This document shows, in pieces, positions 47,084 through 56,917 of a stretch of 57,091 nucleotides of DNA (position 1 is the stretch's first letter; the number at the start of each line of letters is the position of its first letter). Position numbers and translations under genes: made by a program. This stretch comes from an uncultured Legionella sp. (lineage in GTDB: Bacteria > Pseudomonadota > Gammaproteobacteria > Legionellales > Legionellaceae), in the NCBI GenBank assembly GCA_945952115.1, contig CAMFHA010000005.1, positions 1 through 57,091 of the forward strand, given 5' to 3'. The notes beneath the pieces were generated by a model that made no database searches, was not told the DNA's origin, and was given only the letters and a program-made list of their open reading frames with translations.

Positions 47084-47759
47084 ACCTTTAATTCAAATTA
47101 GCAATCTCATAAAGTCTTATCACTTAGAAGGTATTAGCTCAACTGTCTTAAAAAACGTCTCCCTTAATGTCAATCGTGGCGATCTTTTAGCTATTGTTGG
47201 TGCCTCAGGTTCAGGTAAATCAACGTTAATGAATATTATTGGTTTATTAGATAAAGCAGATTCTGGTACTTATTTTCTTAATAAAAAAAATGTGGCGTCT
47301 TTAACAGATGATGAATCTGCTTTATTAAGAAACCAGCATATTGGTTTTGTTTTTCAACAATTTAATTTATTACCTCGTTTTACAGCGATGCACAATGTGG
47401 CTTTACCTTTAACTTATCGAGGTACTGCAGCAGATGAAATTAAAGAACGTGTCTTAGATGCCCTCGCACGTGTTGGAATGCGCCAGTATGCGCATCATCG
47501 CCCGACACAATTATCAGGAGGGCAGCAACAAAGAGTGGCTATTGCGCGCGCTTTGGTGACAGAGCCCGAGGTTATTTTGGCCGATGAGCCAACAGGCGCA
47601 CTCGACTCTAAAACAGGCACTGAGGTGATGAATTTATTTTTAAATTTAAATTCAGAAGGCAGAACCATTATTATGGTAACTCATGATGAGCATATTGCTA
47701 AGCAATGTAAAAGAACCATTACTTTAGTTGATGGTTTAGTTGTTGCGGAGTCAGGTTAA
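47076..47759 (+). CDS. MacB-type ABC transporter ATPase
   Basis: 227 residues from ATG 47076 (inside the end of the adaptor gene; an earlier in-frame start at 47040 is unlikely). Walker A GASGSGKST, Q-loop VFQQFNLLP, signature LSGGQQQRVAIARAL, Walker B VILADEPTGALD. In MacB the ATPase is fused to the permease; here the two are separate genes, as in LolD/YknY systems. Confidence 0.94.
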   Translation: MTEPLIQISNLIKSYHLEGISSTVLKNVSLNVNRGDLLAIVGASGSGKSTLMNIIGLLDKADSGTYFLNKKNVASLTDDESALLRNQHIGFVFQQFNLLPRFTAMHNVALPLTYRGTAADEIKERVLDALARVGMRQYAHHRPTQLSGGQQQRVAIARALVTEPEVILADEPTGALDSKTGTEVMNLFLNLNSEGRTIIMVTHDEHIAKQCKRTITLVDGLVVAESG

Positions 47760-48952
47760 TGAACTTTATTAACCACTGTCAACAAGCTTTAGTTAATTTA
47801 ACTTCAGCCAAATTACGTTCTTTCCTTGCTGTTTTAGGCATTTTAGTAGGAACTGCTGCCGTCGTTGCTTTAATCAGTTGTGGGCAATTAGCTACCGAAA
47901 AAGCTTTAGAAGAATTTAAATCGTTGGGAACCGATTTATTAGCCATCTCTGTTTATCAAAAAGAAATGAGTAAATCGCATACTGAGGACGACTCTTTAAC
48001 TCCTGATCAATGGCATCAATTAGCAGAGAAAATTCCTTATATCATTAATATTGCACCTTATAGTACTGCGTATCAACCGATTAGTTTTCAAGGAAAAACT
48101 TTACAAGGGGCTATCATTGGCGCAGATGAATCTTTGGCCAACATTGTACACGTACATTTAAAAGAAGGTTACTTTGTTTCCTTTTTAGAATCATTTGAGC
48201 ATTATTGCGTTATTGGCCATGGTTTAGCCCGACAAATTAAAGCAATCACCATGGATGATCTTATTGGTAAACAAATTCGCATTGGACAAGCCTTATATAC
48301 CATTATTGGTATTGCAGCACCTTGGCGCGAAAATGGATTTTTTAATGAAGACTTAAATCAAGCGGCGGTAATTCCTTTAGGTGGCATGCGTTTGGTGAGT
48401 AAAGATGCAAAAATTAATAATGCGGTATTACTTTTAAAGCCAGATAGCCCTATTGATGAGGTCATTGAGGATATTAAGCAGTTAATTCATTCCATTAATC
48501 CAAAACTGAGCGTTTTCCCACGCTCTGCAAAACAAATTATTGCTAGTATGGAAAGCCAAGGCCGTATTTTCACCTTATTGCTTGCTGTAATTGGTGGTAT
48601 TTCACTTTTGGTTGGTGGAATAGGCGTCATGAATGTCATGTTGGTTTCGGTCAGTGAGCGTAAAAAAGAAATTGGTATTAGAAAAGCAGTAGGTGCAAAA
48701 AATAGTGAAATTCAAGCGTTGTTTTTAGTAGAGTCTGTGATGCTCTCTTTATTAGGTGGTATCCTTGGTGTTATTTTAGGTTTAATTTTTACCTGGATAG
48801 TTGCCTATTTTAGTCATTGGACTTTTTCAATCTATTTATTACCTCCACTAGCGGGTTTTTTAGTTTCTGCCGCAACAGGGATTTTCTTTGGATTTTATCC
48901 AGCCCATAGAGCCTCTAAATTGGAGCCTATGGTTTCTTTACGAAGTGAGTAG
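47759..48952 (+). CDS. MacB-type ABC transporter permease
   Basis: 397 residues: first membrane helix (AVLGILVGTAAVVALISCG), a periplasmic MacB_PCD domain to about residue 270, then the three-helix FtsX domain with VGGIGVMNVMLVSVSERKKE and a final FFGFYPAHRASKLEP. Likely mechanotransmission exporter of peptides, toxins or lipids through the TolC partner. ATG overlaps the ATPase stop. Confidence 0.94.
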   Translation: MNFINHCQQALVNLTSAKLRSFLAVLGILVGTAAVVALISCGQLATEKALEEFKSLGTDLLAISVYQKEMSKSHTEDDSLTPDQWHQLAEKIPYIINIAPYSTAYQPISFQGKTLQGAIIGADESLANIVHVHLKEGYFVSFLESFEHYCVIGHGLARQIKAITMDDLIGKQIRIGQALYTIIGIAAPWRENGFFNEDLNQAAVIPLGGMRLVSKDAKINNAVLLLKPDSPIDEVIEDIKQLIHSINPKLSVFPRSAKQIIASMESQGRIFTLLLAVIGGISLLVGGIGVMNVMLVSVSERKKEIGIRKAVGAKNSEIQALFLVESVMLSLLGGILGVILGLIFTWIVAYFSHWTFSIYLLPPLAGFLVSAATGIFFGFYPAHRASKLEPMVSLRSE

Positions 48953-49358
48953 AAACAAAATACTTGGCTATTTTTTAGTGCTAAAATAAAGTAATAGCAT
49001 CAAGGTAAACGCATCTAAGAAGTTGATAGATAATTTTTTTACATTACTTTTAGGGTGATAGCAAGAGTTGCTTTAAATTTTTTAATATATATATATATCC
49101 AATTTCCTTCAGAATTCTATTTTTGGCTTATCGCTTTGTTTGCTCATAGCATTTTGAAGAAATTTGGGTATATACCCCTAATGTAGAAATGCAAAATAGA
49201 GCGAAAAAAGCATTACAAGCTAATTGGAGCTCATAACTTTTCTGTATAACGAAAACGAATAAGATTTTTTGCATAAATAGTGCTATGGTCTAATATAAAA
49301 ATAAACTATACGCTTTACGAAAAACTCCTAATTTCTGCGTAAGGTCAAGATTATTGAG
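48953..49358. other. intergenic region with a family-A palindrome
   Basis: About 400 bp. Contains repeat A (49090-49173), a short (ta)n run at 49085-49098 and, near 49315-49350, a possible family-C scrap (tttacgaaaaactc). No gene. Confidence 0.5.
49090..49173. repeat. palindromic repeat, family A
   Basis: tatatatccaatttccttca ... tgaagaaatttgggtatata; closest to the copy at 21076. Confidence 0.75.
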
Positions 49359-50132
49359 ATGCTTATGATTTTATATAACGCCCCCTCCTCTTATTATTCT
49401 ATGATTGCGCGTTATGCTTTATTTGAAGCAGGCCTTTCTTTTGAAAATAGACGCATGGATATTCATCTGGCAAAAGAACAACTTTCTCCTTGGTATCGTG
49501 CAATCAATCCTAAAATGACTGTGCCTTCTTTAGTAAAAGACAATCTTATTTTGATTGATAGTCAAGATATCTTAAATTATGCGGCGCGCGCACAAGGGGC
49601 TCTATGGTTGGATGCGGATGAGGAAGCTAGTTTGCACGTGCAGCAAATTGTCCAAGCACATTATCGTATAAGCATTGAACGTTTAACTTTTGCTAAAGCA
49701 TTAACAAGCATTGCTCCTTTGCGTTTTATAGTGCCCCATATGCTCAATAAAATCATAAAAAAATTAGAACAAGAGTTAATCACCAGCCCTAATAAAGACG
49801 CATTGAATGCTAAAATTGCTTTAAATAGGCAACGATTAAATTTTTTTACTCAAGGAAATTTGTTTTCTAAATTAGAATTAGAGCGAAAAAGCATTCAACT
49901 TTTTTTAGAAAAACTACCTTCTCCAAAAAAATTTTTAATGGGTAATAAATTGAGCTCAGCCGATATTGTTATTGTAGTTTTATTGGGTCGTTTGAACATG
50001 ATCTCTGAGTTTGATCTGATCCAATCTCAAGAATTAGTAGAATGGTTCTCAGAGATGCAAGCAAGACCCGCATATAAAAAAGCGGACATTTGGACTCATT
50101 TCCAGCCTTGGCGAATTTTATTTAAACGCTAA
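49359..50132 (+). CDS. glutathione S-transferase-like protein
   Basis: 257 residues. Thioredoxin-fold N domain (ILYNAPSSYYSMIARYALFEAGL, NPKMTVPSLV with the cis-Pro, then DSQDILNYA for the gamma-glutamyl contact) and an all-helix C domain with the KFLMGNKLSSADIVIVVLL capping motif. An extra helical stretch at about 130-190 makes it longer than SspA or usual bacterial GSTs, nearer to GDAP1-like forms. Substrate unknown. ATG 49359 or 49365. Confidence 0.75.
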   Translation: MLMILYNAPSSYYSMIARYALFEAGLSFENRRMDIHLAKEQLSPWYRAINPKMTVPSLVKDNLILIDSQDILNYAARAQGALWLDADEEASLHVQQIVQAHYRISIERLTFAKALTSIAPLRFIVPHMLNKIIKKLEQELITSPNKDALNAKIALNRQRLNFFTQGNLFSKLELERKSIQLFLEKLPSPKKFLMGNKLSSADIVIVVLLGRLNMISEFDLIQSQELVEWFSEMQARPAYKKADIWTHFQPWRILFKR

Positions 50133-50175
50133 TGATTTAATCTAGAAAAAAAACCGTTAAATCGGCTATGAATGT

Positions 50176-50430
50176 TTACTGGGCTGATTGTTCAACTGCG
50201 TTTTCTAAGTTTAATAATAAAGTTAATCGTCGCATCATTTCTTTAATCGCTTCTTCTTTATTTCGATAAATATCTTCATGAGCAACATGGAAGGTATTAA
50301 AGTCATCTTCACATTCCACCGTATTATCATCTAAAAAATCAGTAATAGTTTGCTTGGATAATAAATAAAATTCATCTTGCTCTTCAAAACTGATGATCCA
50401 AACCAAATCACCTAACTGAAAATCAGCCAT
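50176..50430 (-). CDS. hypothetical acidic protein
   Basis: 84 residues, very acidic (DDNTVECEDDFNTFHVAHEDI), with a start that resembles a small beta-barrel domain (QLGDLVWIISFEEQDEFYLL). No family recognised. Start ATG 50430. Confidence 0.6.
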   Translation of the reverse strand: MADFQLGDLVWIISFEEQDEFYLLSKQTITDFLDDNTVECEDDFNTFHVAHEDIYRNKEEAIKEMMRRLTLLLNLENAVEQSAQ

Positions 50431-50463
50431 GTTAATGCCCCAATTAAGATTGTTTGATATAAA

Positions 50464-50503
50464 TATATCTCCAAATTTTTCAAGATGCGAGTTTTTGGGT
50501 ATA
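50464..50503. repeat. family-A palindrome, short copy abutting family B
   Basis: tatctccaaatttttcaaga...gcgagtttttgggtata, ending directly at the family-B element that starts at 50504. Confidence 0.6.
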
Positions 50504-50619
50504 TAGCATTGCCCATTAAACTTTATACTTCATTGCATTCTCACTCGGCTTCAGTCATATACTGGTACTCCATCGCCTCATTCAAATGCGTCTTGTCTAA
50601 AACTTAGTGGGCAATACTA
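50504..50619. repeat. MITE-like element, family B (reverse orientation)
   Basis: tagcattgcccattaaactt...cttagtgggcaatacta, 116 bp. The interior runs opposite to the other copies. Confidence 0.85.
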
Positions 50620-50681
50620 TAGATACTCAGGCTCCTTTGCAAAAAATATGCGATTAATTAACCTCACAATTAATATAATTT

Positions 50682-52925
50682 TTACACAAAACAAGAGGAA
50701 GCACCTATTGTTGTTTCTTCTATAGCATCAGTCTTCTCTAAAGGAAGCTTTTCAGGGAGAGGCGTTGTTTGTTGCGGCGGTACTCTTCTCATAAAACTAT
50801 ATCGAGCATACCCCTCTCTAACCGTATTGATAAGCATATCTCTTCCATATAGGCCATATTGGCAAAGCTGTACATAGGCGTTATGGAAATAAATTCCAAT
50901 CAATGCTGATGTTGGTTGCTGGGGTGAATAATTTATACTAAATTTTTCCCCACGCAATAAAAGTGCACACACTAAAATAGGTGACAAATCCATACTCAAG
51001 CTTGCCATAATCATTTGAGATTGCTTCAAGTTTTCAGGATCATTTTGAAATGCAGAATGCGTTAATTCAAGGTTTAAATGGTGTAAAGCATTAAGTAGCT
51101 TTTGGAGCGATTTTGTTTTAAAAACTGACCGTTGTAGATGATGTTCAACTTGACTCGCAAATTCCACTGTAAAATCAGCCAACCTATTTGTTTCAATACA
51201 GCATACTTCATACGTTAAATAGGAAAGTTTTTTTACAATTTCAATCTGTTGCTCTTTATTTTCTATACACTTAATGTTTTCCAGAACTAATTGAATTTTA
51301 ATTAAGTATTTGATTTTGGTTAATTGTATTGCGCGATCAGTTAATAGCGTATTTTTTTCTTTTTCTACTTGTTCTAACAAAATTTTATCAATAACAGCAA
51401 TTAATTGTTCAATAATCATATCAATATGATCGTCAAAATATGCCTTATCTATATTTTTGAAATTTACTTTATTAAATTCTTCAATTCTTTGATCTAAAAC
51501 AACGTCAGTCGTTGCCACTGATGATGGGGCTGCATTGGTTTCAACGAAGCTTGAGAGCATAATATCGTTGAATGTATCGTAAAATGAGCTTTCATCAGAA
51601 TCATCATCAACAGCGCCGGCATGGATCATAGGTATATCAACATTTTGTTGATTTTTTATATCAATATGTAATTTACGTTGGTATTTAATAATCTCTTGTT
51701 GTTCAGAATTATCCAAAGATACCTGTTCATTCCCTTGATAACTTTCATATTGTTTCGCGCTCATATACTCTGTAAATGAAAAATTAATATCAATATCAGC
51801 TAGAGCATTACAAAACTGGATATGTAGCTCACAAGGTAAATTACGCATTAATTCATCGTATTTGGCTTTTTCGTCAAGAGTAACTAACTTCTCTTTAAGT
51901 TCGGCATGTAGTTTTCTGATTTCCATGTACGAATTATAAATGTTATTCCGGGTTTCTCGTAAAGCTTCTATATTTCCATCATATTTTTCTTGTAAAGCAT
52001 TTTTTTCTAACATAATTAACAAGTGGGTTATTGCAGTAATAGCTGGTTTAGCAGATGCCTGTTCCTCTCTATATACTGATAAAAATAAACTATATAATTC
52101 ATTTTGAATACAATTTAATAACCGACTCTCTTTCAGTAATTGTATAATGCGTTCAGGATCATCAGTAGGCAGGTAATAATCTAATGATTTTTTAACTATA
52201 CTTTTACACACCTCAGGCACAGATTTTACTACATTTTTTTTGATATATTGCTTTGCGTTTTCATTGATATTCAAGGCTAGATCAGAGCGTATTATGTCAA
52301 CTGCATTTGTTGCACTATCATGATAATTTTGTGTCGTTCTTAATACTCGAATTACAGTTCTCATGGATACGGGAGAAAGACCACTTAAAATTTTTGCCAG
52401 TGCTTTATTATCTTTTTGAATAATGTTTTCTAACTGTGTTTTCTCATTCAGTAAAAACAAATTCTTAGTCAATTGGTACATGTTTTGAATAGTTTTGTTT
52501 TGCGAAAATAAACAATATCGAAAAACATAGCCTTGTATTGCTGGAGGTAAAACCATTCCGGCTATTGCACTTGCAGCAAGCACTGAACCCAAATTTACAA
52601 TATCTTGCCCTGTTATACTTTGAGAAATAGCAGGAATATTTTGCATAGTCTCTAATAAAGATTCAATTCTTGTAATTGAATTTTTTAGGCTGATTAATAC
52701 TAGATTTAAATCTTCTGGTAATAAAATAATATGTAATAAATTGCTACTTTTTTGGCAAGAAAATTCATTTTTAATGCGATTAGATAGTTGAAAAATCTCC
52801 GCTTTTACTCCTGGATCCAAAGTTTCTTGCATTGCTTTATTGACAGCAATTTGAAATTCTTTTTCAGTAGCTGCAGGAGTAATTTTTAGAAGCTCACAGG
52901 CTCTACATAATTCTTCTATATTCAT
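50682..52925 (-). CDS. large orphan helical protein, possible effector
   Basis: 747 residues, almost entirely helical by eye, one hydrophobic stretch at about 113-137 (VLAASAIAGMVLPPAIQGYV) and an acidic linker near 440-470 (AGAVDDDSDESSFYD). The C terminus PEKLPLEKTDAIEETT resembles a Dot/Icm E-block signal. No signal peptide. No family recognised. ATG 52925. Confidence 0.65.
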   Translation of the reverse strand: MNIEELCRACELLKITPAATEKEFQIAVNKAMQETLDPGVKAEIFQLSNRIKNEFSCQKSSNLLHIILLPEDLNLVLISLKNSITRIESLLETMQNIPAISQSITGQDIVNLGSVLAASAIAGMVLPPAIQGYVFRYCLFSQNKTIQNMYQLTKNLFLLNEKTQLENIIQKDNKALAKILSGLSPVSMRTVIRVLRTTQNYHDSATNAVDIIRSDLALNINENAKQYIKKNVVKSVPEVCKSIVKKSLDYYLPTDDPERIIQLLKESRLLNCIQNELYSLFLSVYREEQASAKPAITAITHLLIMLEKNALQEKYDGNIEALRETRNNIYNSYMEIRKLHAELKEKLVTLDEKAKYDELMRNLPCELHIQFCNALADIDINFSFTEYMSAKQYESYQGNEQVSLDNSEQQEIIKYQRKLHIDIKNQQNVDIPMIHAGAVDDDSDESSFYDTFNDIMLSSFVETNAAPSSVATTDVVLDQRIEEFNKVNFKNIDKAYFDDHIDMIIEQLIAVIDKILLEQVEKEKNTLLTDRAIQLTKIKYLIKIQLVLENIKCIENKEQQIEIVKKLSYLTYEVCCIETNRLADFTVEFASQVEHHLQRSVFKTKSLQKLLNALHHLNLELTHSAFQNDPENLKQSQMIMASLSMDLSPILVCALLLRGEKFSINYSPQQPTSALIGIYFHNAYVQLCQYGLYGRDMLINTVREGYARYSFMRRVPPQQTTPLPEKLPLEKTDAIEETTIGASSCFV

Positions 52926-53031
52926 AAATATTCTATACAGATTTATTTTTAATCATTGTATTCTTTTTTACATCATAGTCAAATATTGATCTTTATGCTG
53001 ATGTGATTTAGAACCACAGGAAGAAATCTAA

Positions 53032-53706
53032 TTAAGATTGCTTGATATAAATATAAGGTTTTTGCTTTTTATCAAGCCAATGTAAAATTTGCAATAGGTG
53101 AGTTTCATTCAAAGCAATACAACCTGCGGTGCCCTCTTTCGATGAACGCCAAATATGCATGAAAATTGCACTGCCAGCCCCTGGCTTGACTGGATTCATA
53201 TTATAATTAATGACAGCGCCCATTTTATATAAAGGATGCATCATTAATTCATAACTATGCGCGGAAGTTGGACCATCAACCCAACTGTTATAAAGCGGAT
53301 CGTTAGGATCATCAATAAATTTATCATCAACACTAATAAATCTAAAATCCATTTTAAGCGCTAGAGGCTCTGTACCAAAAGCCCATTGTAAGGGATAAAA
53401 ACCAGTCGGTGTTTTTAGATCACCTTCTTTTTTAGTATTCTTAATAGCCAACCCGTTTTTACCAATGACTGCGGCAACAGGATGAGTAAATAAACTAAGT
53501 TTCCACCCTTGATCCCAAATACACGTACTGAGTTGGGCTTGTATTCCACTTTGAGATTCTACTACCAGTACTTGCTTGATAGTAGAAGGCAGATTTAATC
53601 TAATTAGCTGTGAGCATGCTGATTTAGGAGCGTTTTCATTTTGCCCAAAACCAGGAGCTACTAAAACAAAGGCTCCACAGAAGAAAAACAAACTTAATTT
53701 ACTCAT
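53032..53706 (-). CDS. L,D-transpeptidase (YkuD domain)
   Basis: 224 residues, exported (SKLSLFFFCGAFVLVAPGFGQ). YkuD-type catalytic region: H184 in FMHIWRSSK and C196 in EGTAGCIAL, plus KTPTGFYPL at 98-106. It would form 3-3 cross-links or tether proteins to peptidoglycan. Its ATG overlaps the stop of the NlpC/P60 gene, so the two form a cell-wall pair. Confidence 0.88.
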   Translation of the reverse strand: MSKLSLFFFCGAFVLVAPGFGQNENAPKSACSQLIRLNLPSTIKQVLVVESQSGIQAQLSTCIWDQGWKLSLFTHPVAAVIGKNGLAIKNTKKEGDLKTPTGFYPLQWAFGTEPLALKMDFRFISVDDKFIDDPNDPLYNSWVDGPTSAHSYELMMHPLYKMGAVINYNMNPVKPGAGSAIFMHIWRSSKEGTAGCIALNETHLLQILHWLDKKQKPYIYIKQS

Positions 53707-55176
53707 TGTGCTAACTCTTTTAAAAGATAAGAAGCCGTTAATTGTTTTACAAAATAAGCAGGCGTAAGATTTTGTTTCGGTAAATCATCTAAAAAAATTA
53801 ATTTAAAATAAGAAGAATTAGCGGGAGATTTAGCATCAGGGTATTCAGGATAATAATTAAGAAGAGGGAATAAGACAGATTGACCGATAACATAACGTTT
53901 ATCTTTAGTGACAGGCGCTAATCCCCATATATTTTGATAAGTCATGACGACATTGTCTTGAGTACCCAAATACAACATAACATGACCTCCAATATAAATA
54001 ACTGTCATTAAGGGATGTCCTTGCGTTTTTAAACTGGCAATCCGGTCTTCCATTTTTTTTTCAGATAAATCTAAGGAAGCATATTCAGCTTGCTGACCCG
54101 AGTTTCTTGGTAACCAAATACCTAAAGGAGTAAATAAACTTTTAAGCTCTTGTGAACAATCATTAAAAAAGAATGCGCCCCCCCCAACCGTAAGGTCGAT
54201 TTTGTACTTGTTTAATGAGCATTGCGAGATTTTTTTTCGTAGCAGGCAGTGGTATTTTATGAGTAGCCTGAGAGCTTACATAGCCCTTTGATAATACCGC
54301 TTGTTGTAGTTTATTTTTTACAGGTATATAAAGGCCATTATTCTCCGCTAAAGGAAAAACAGCGCCAATATAAGTAGAAAAAAGAAAGTGCTGATGTTCA
54401 TCAACAACACTAGCTTCAGTTTGAGTAATCGCCATTAAGCTTGCTTGTGCCTTGGATTGCCATTGTTGAATAAATTCAGACGAAGCATAAGCCAAATCAT
54501 TGCTTCTAACCCAAGCAAAATAAGCATCCGGTGTCACCACTAAAGACCAGGCTTTATCTTGAGATACATGCAAAACATACAAAGGAGTTCCTAGCCATAG
54601 AGCTGATTCCTGTAAATTATCAAAAGGAAAACCTTCTCCAGCCAAACTAAAATGATAAAAATCAGGTGCATTATCAGGTAGGGCGCGTGCAAAGGTATTT
54701 TGAATAACTATGGCTCGTTGAGACGCATGAAATGAATGATCTAAATCATCTAGATGCATGTTAGTACTTATTTTATTAAGCCAAGAAGCATCATGTTCTT
54801 TAAAGTTTTCTGCATAATGATAATGAAGAGGGTCTTGTTTCTGATTATTAAACCCTTCCAAAATACCCATTTCAATAGTTTTTACCTTGAGAAGCATGCT
54901 TTGAATTAATGATGCACTCCAAGGAGACAAACCTTGCTCATCACTCGCATAATAATGTCTAAAAAATTGTTGAACTTGAGTTTTTTGATATTCAGCACTT
55001 AATAAAGGCTTATTATAATCTTCCGTGTTTTGAGGAAGATAAAGGTTAATGTCTTGACTATAATTAGTGAGTGGAAAATCATAAACAGGCACCTCTACAG
55101 CATAACCTCGAGTTAAGCAGGTTGTTAATAGACAAAGGAAAAACCAGGTGATTGACGCAAACTGTACATTAAACAT
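53703..55176 (-). pseudogene. SH3/NlpC-P60 peptidoglycan hydrolase, frameshifted at a homopolymer
   Basis: Two frames make one gene. 55176 to 54163 encodes 337 residues: signal peptide, an N-terminal NlpC/P60-associated domain, SH3-like domains (FAWVRSNDL; FSTYIGAVFPL) and the start of the NlpC/P60 domain (QNRPYGWGGR). It then stops. Removing one base from a run of eight C on the + strand (54178-54185; G on the coding strand) lets the frame continue as GWGGAFFFNDCSQELKSLF, restoring the catalytic Cys, and join the second frame (coding to 53703) with a GHVMLYLG catalytic His region. Either a natural frameshift, a phase-variable switch, or a sequencing error in the run. The whole protein would be about 490 residues. 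Confidence 0.82.
54178..54185 (-). repeat. homopolymer run of eight in the NlpC/P60 gene
   Basis: Eight C on the + strand, standing out in an A+T-rich region; seven would restore the reading frame. Confidence 0.9.
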
Positions 55177-55328
55177 AGTTCAACTCATCAGTAAAATGAG
55201 CTTAGATTATATCATAAAATAATCTATTTGTTTCTTTATATGACTATATTTGATTTTAAATGGTCGCAAATTGACCCAAGCTCATTTTTGTGTGTATTAT
55301 TATTCCAGTTTGTGAAATTAAGGTTGCC

Positions 55329-55829
55329 ATGTTTCATTTTAACGATGATCAAATAAGTACTATCCTAAATACCTCTACAGAGAATGATTTTAGCTATTTT
55401 ACTAGGATTGCTTCTCGTTTTCGTCAAGAATATAAACCGCTTTTTTTTACTCCTTATCGTTCAATTAATGAATTTGGCTTAGAATTAATTGCACCTGTGC
55501 ATCATCCTCTACAATTAGGAGGGATGTCAGCCACTTCATTTATGTTTGCCTTTTTAGCAGCTATCGTGGGTATAGTATCCTTATTAGTGAGTGCTATTGC
55601 CGGATTATTTTTGCACACCAAGATGCAAAACAATGCTTATGATTGTGCATCTAATGCACTCATTCTTTTGGGTTCGAGTATTATAACTGGAGTGACTTGT
55701 TGTCTATTAGCATTCGCTAGCATTCCTTATACGATTTGCTCTTTAGTCTCTCGCTCAATTGCCAGTCTATTATCTATAGAACCACAGGAAGAAGAACGTT
55801 TTGAAATAAATAATAATCAACTTTTATAG
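55329..55829 (+). CDS. small protein with two or three hydrophobic segments
   Basis: 166 residues from ATG 55329 (AAGGTTGCC upstream; a GTG at 55290 is less likely). Soluble N part, then hydrophobic segments at about 66-91 (AAIVGIVSLLVSAIAGLFL) and 102-135, and an acidic tail (EPQEEERFEINNN). Layout resembles other small Legionella membrane-targeted proteins. No family recognised. Confidence 0.6.
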   Translation: MFHFNDDQISTILNTSTENDFSYFTRIASRFRQEYKPLFFTPYRSINEFGLELIAPVHHPLQLGGMSATSFMFAFLAAIVGIVSLLVSAIAGLFLHTKMQNNAYDCASNALILLGSSIITGVTCCLLAFASIPYTICSLVSRSIASLLSIEPQEEERFEINNNQLL

Positions 55830-55911
55830 TTGCTTTTTCTGTTATAGTCTAAACTCATGTCTTATAATGAAAAGAAGAAAAATAATTATACTCATGATCT
55901 AGGGGAAGACA

Positions 55912-56877
55912 ATGAAAAAATTGGGGCTTGCTGTATCTGTTTGGTTATTATTAATACAGCTAGCTTTTGCAGGGGTACAACCTTGGAATCAATGGGTTGC
56001 CAATGTACGAGAAGAAGCATTACAGCAAGGAATTAGACCCTCTGTATTTGATGAAGCTTTTGCTGGCATTAATGAGCCTAGTCGTCAAATTAAAGGTTTA
56101 ATGCGCTCACAGCCTGAACATCGGCTGACTTTTATCAAATACCGTACTACCCGAGTAGACAATTATAGAATTGCTATTGGTCGTAAGCAGTATCAAAAAA
56201 ATAAAGTATTGCTCGATGAAATTGGTCAAAAATATGGAGTTAACCCTTGTTTTATTGTTTCTTTTTGGGGCATGGAAACGAGTTACGGAACCTATATGGG
56301 TAATTTCCCGGTAATTAAAGCCTTAGCGACTTTAGCTTATGATTCACAGCGTAAAGAAGTATTCCGCAAAGAACTCTTTCTTGCCTTACATATTTTAAAT
56401 GACGGCCATGTTGACTTAGCTCACTTTAAAGGTGAATGGGCCGGAGCCTCTGGGCAACCTCAATTTTTACCCTCAAGCTGGGTAAAATATGCAGTGGATT
56501 ATGATGGAGATGGACGAAAAGATATTTGGGAAAGTAAACCGGATGTTTTTGCCTCTATTGCTAATTATATGAAACAAAATGGTTGGCAAACTGGTGAGCC
56601 TTGGGCTGTTCAAGTCAAATTACCAGCTAAATTTGATATGAAACTCGAAGGAAAAAATACTAGTAAGTCTGTAAGTGAATGGAACGCCCTAGGAGTAAGA
56701 ATGGAAAATGGTCAAGCGCTGCCTTATCAAAATCTACAAGCCAGTATTATTCAGCCTTATGGTGGCCCTACTTTTCTTGCATTTCCGAACTATCGCATGA
56801 TTTTGCACTATAATAATTCTATTTATTATGCTGGTGCAGTGGGCTATTTAGCAGATAAAATTTGCCAAGCGCATTAA
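55912..56877 (+). CDS. lytic murein transglycosylase (MltB/Slt family 3)
   Basis: 321 residues, signal peptide MKKLGLAVSVWLLLIQLAFA with no lipobox, so soluble periplasmic. Catalytic Glu122 in FWGMETSYGTYMGNFPV, then GEWAGASGQPQFLPSSW and YDGDGRKDIW typical of MltB. It cleaves glycan strands to 1,6-anhydro ends. ATG 55912 follows an AGGGGAAGAC site. Confidence 0.92.
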   Translation: MKKLGLAVSVWLLLIQLAFAGVQPWNQWVANVREEALQQGIRPSVFDEAFAGINEPSRQIKGLMRSQPEHRLTFIKYRTTRVDNYRIAIGRKQYQKNKVLLDEIGQKYGVNPCFIVSFWGMETSYGTYMGNFPVIKALATLAYDSQRKEVFRKELFLALHILNDGHVDLAHFKGEWAGASGQPQFLPSSWVKYAVDYDGDGRKDIWESKPDVFASIANYMKQNGWQTGEPWAVQVKLPAKFDMKLEGKNTSKSVSEWNALGVRMENGQALPYQNLQASIIQPYGGPTFLAFPNYRMILHYNNSIYYAGAVGYLADKICQAH

Positions 56878-56916
56878 CTATACCCCAAATTGCACCTTGA
56901 AACATTAGGAGTATTT
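56878..56916. repeat. family-A remnant
   Basis: tataccccaaattg...ccttgaaacatta: one degenerate arm pair, overlapping the leader of the msrB remnant. Confidence 0.4.
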
Positions 56917-56917
56917 C

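Noticed and set aside
49084..49100. Run of ta repeats as a replication or recombination site
   Set aside because: It is short and explained by the end of a family-A palindrome in A+T-rich DNA.
50682..50700. Possible CaaX prenylation motif at the C terminus SSCFV of the 747-residue protein
   Set aside because: The Cys is third, not fourth, from the end, so it does not fit CaaX.
1962..56916. CRISPR array made of the recurrent short palindromes
   Set aside because: Copies are scattered over tens of kilobases without regular spacing, and no cas genes are present.
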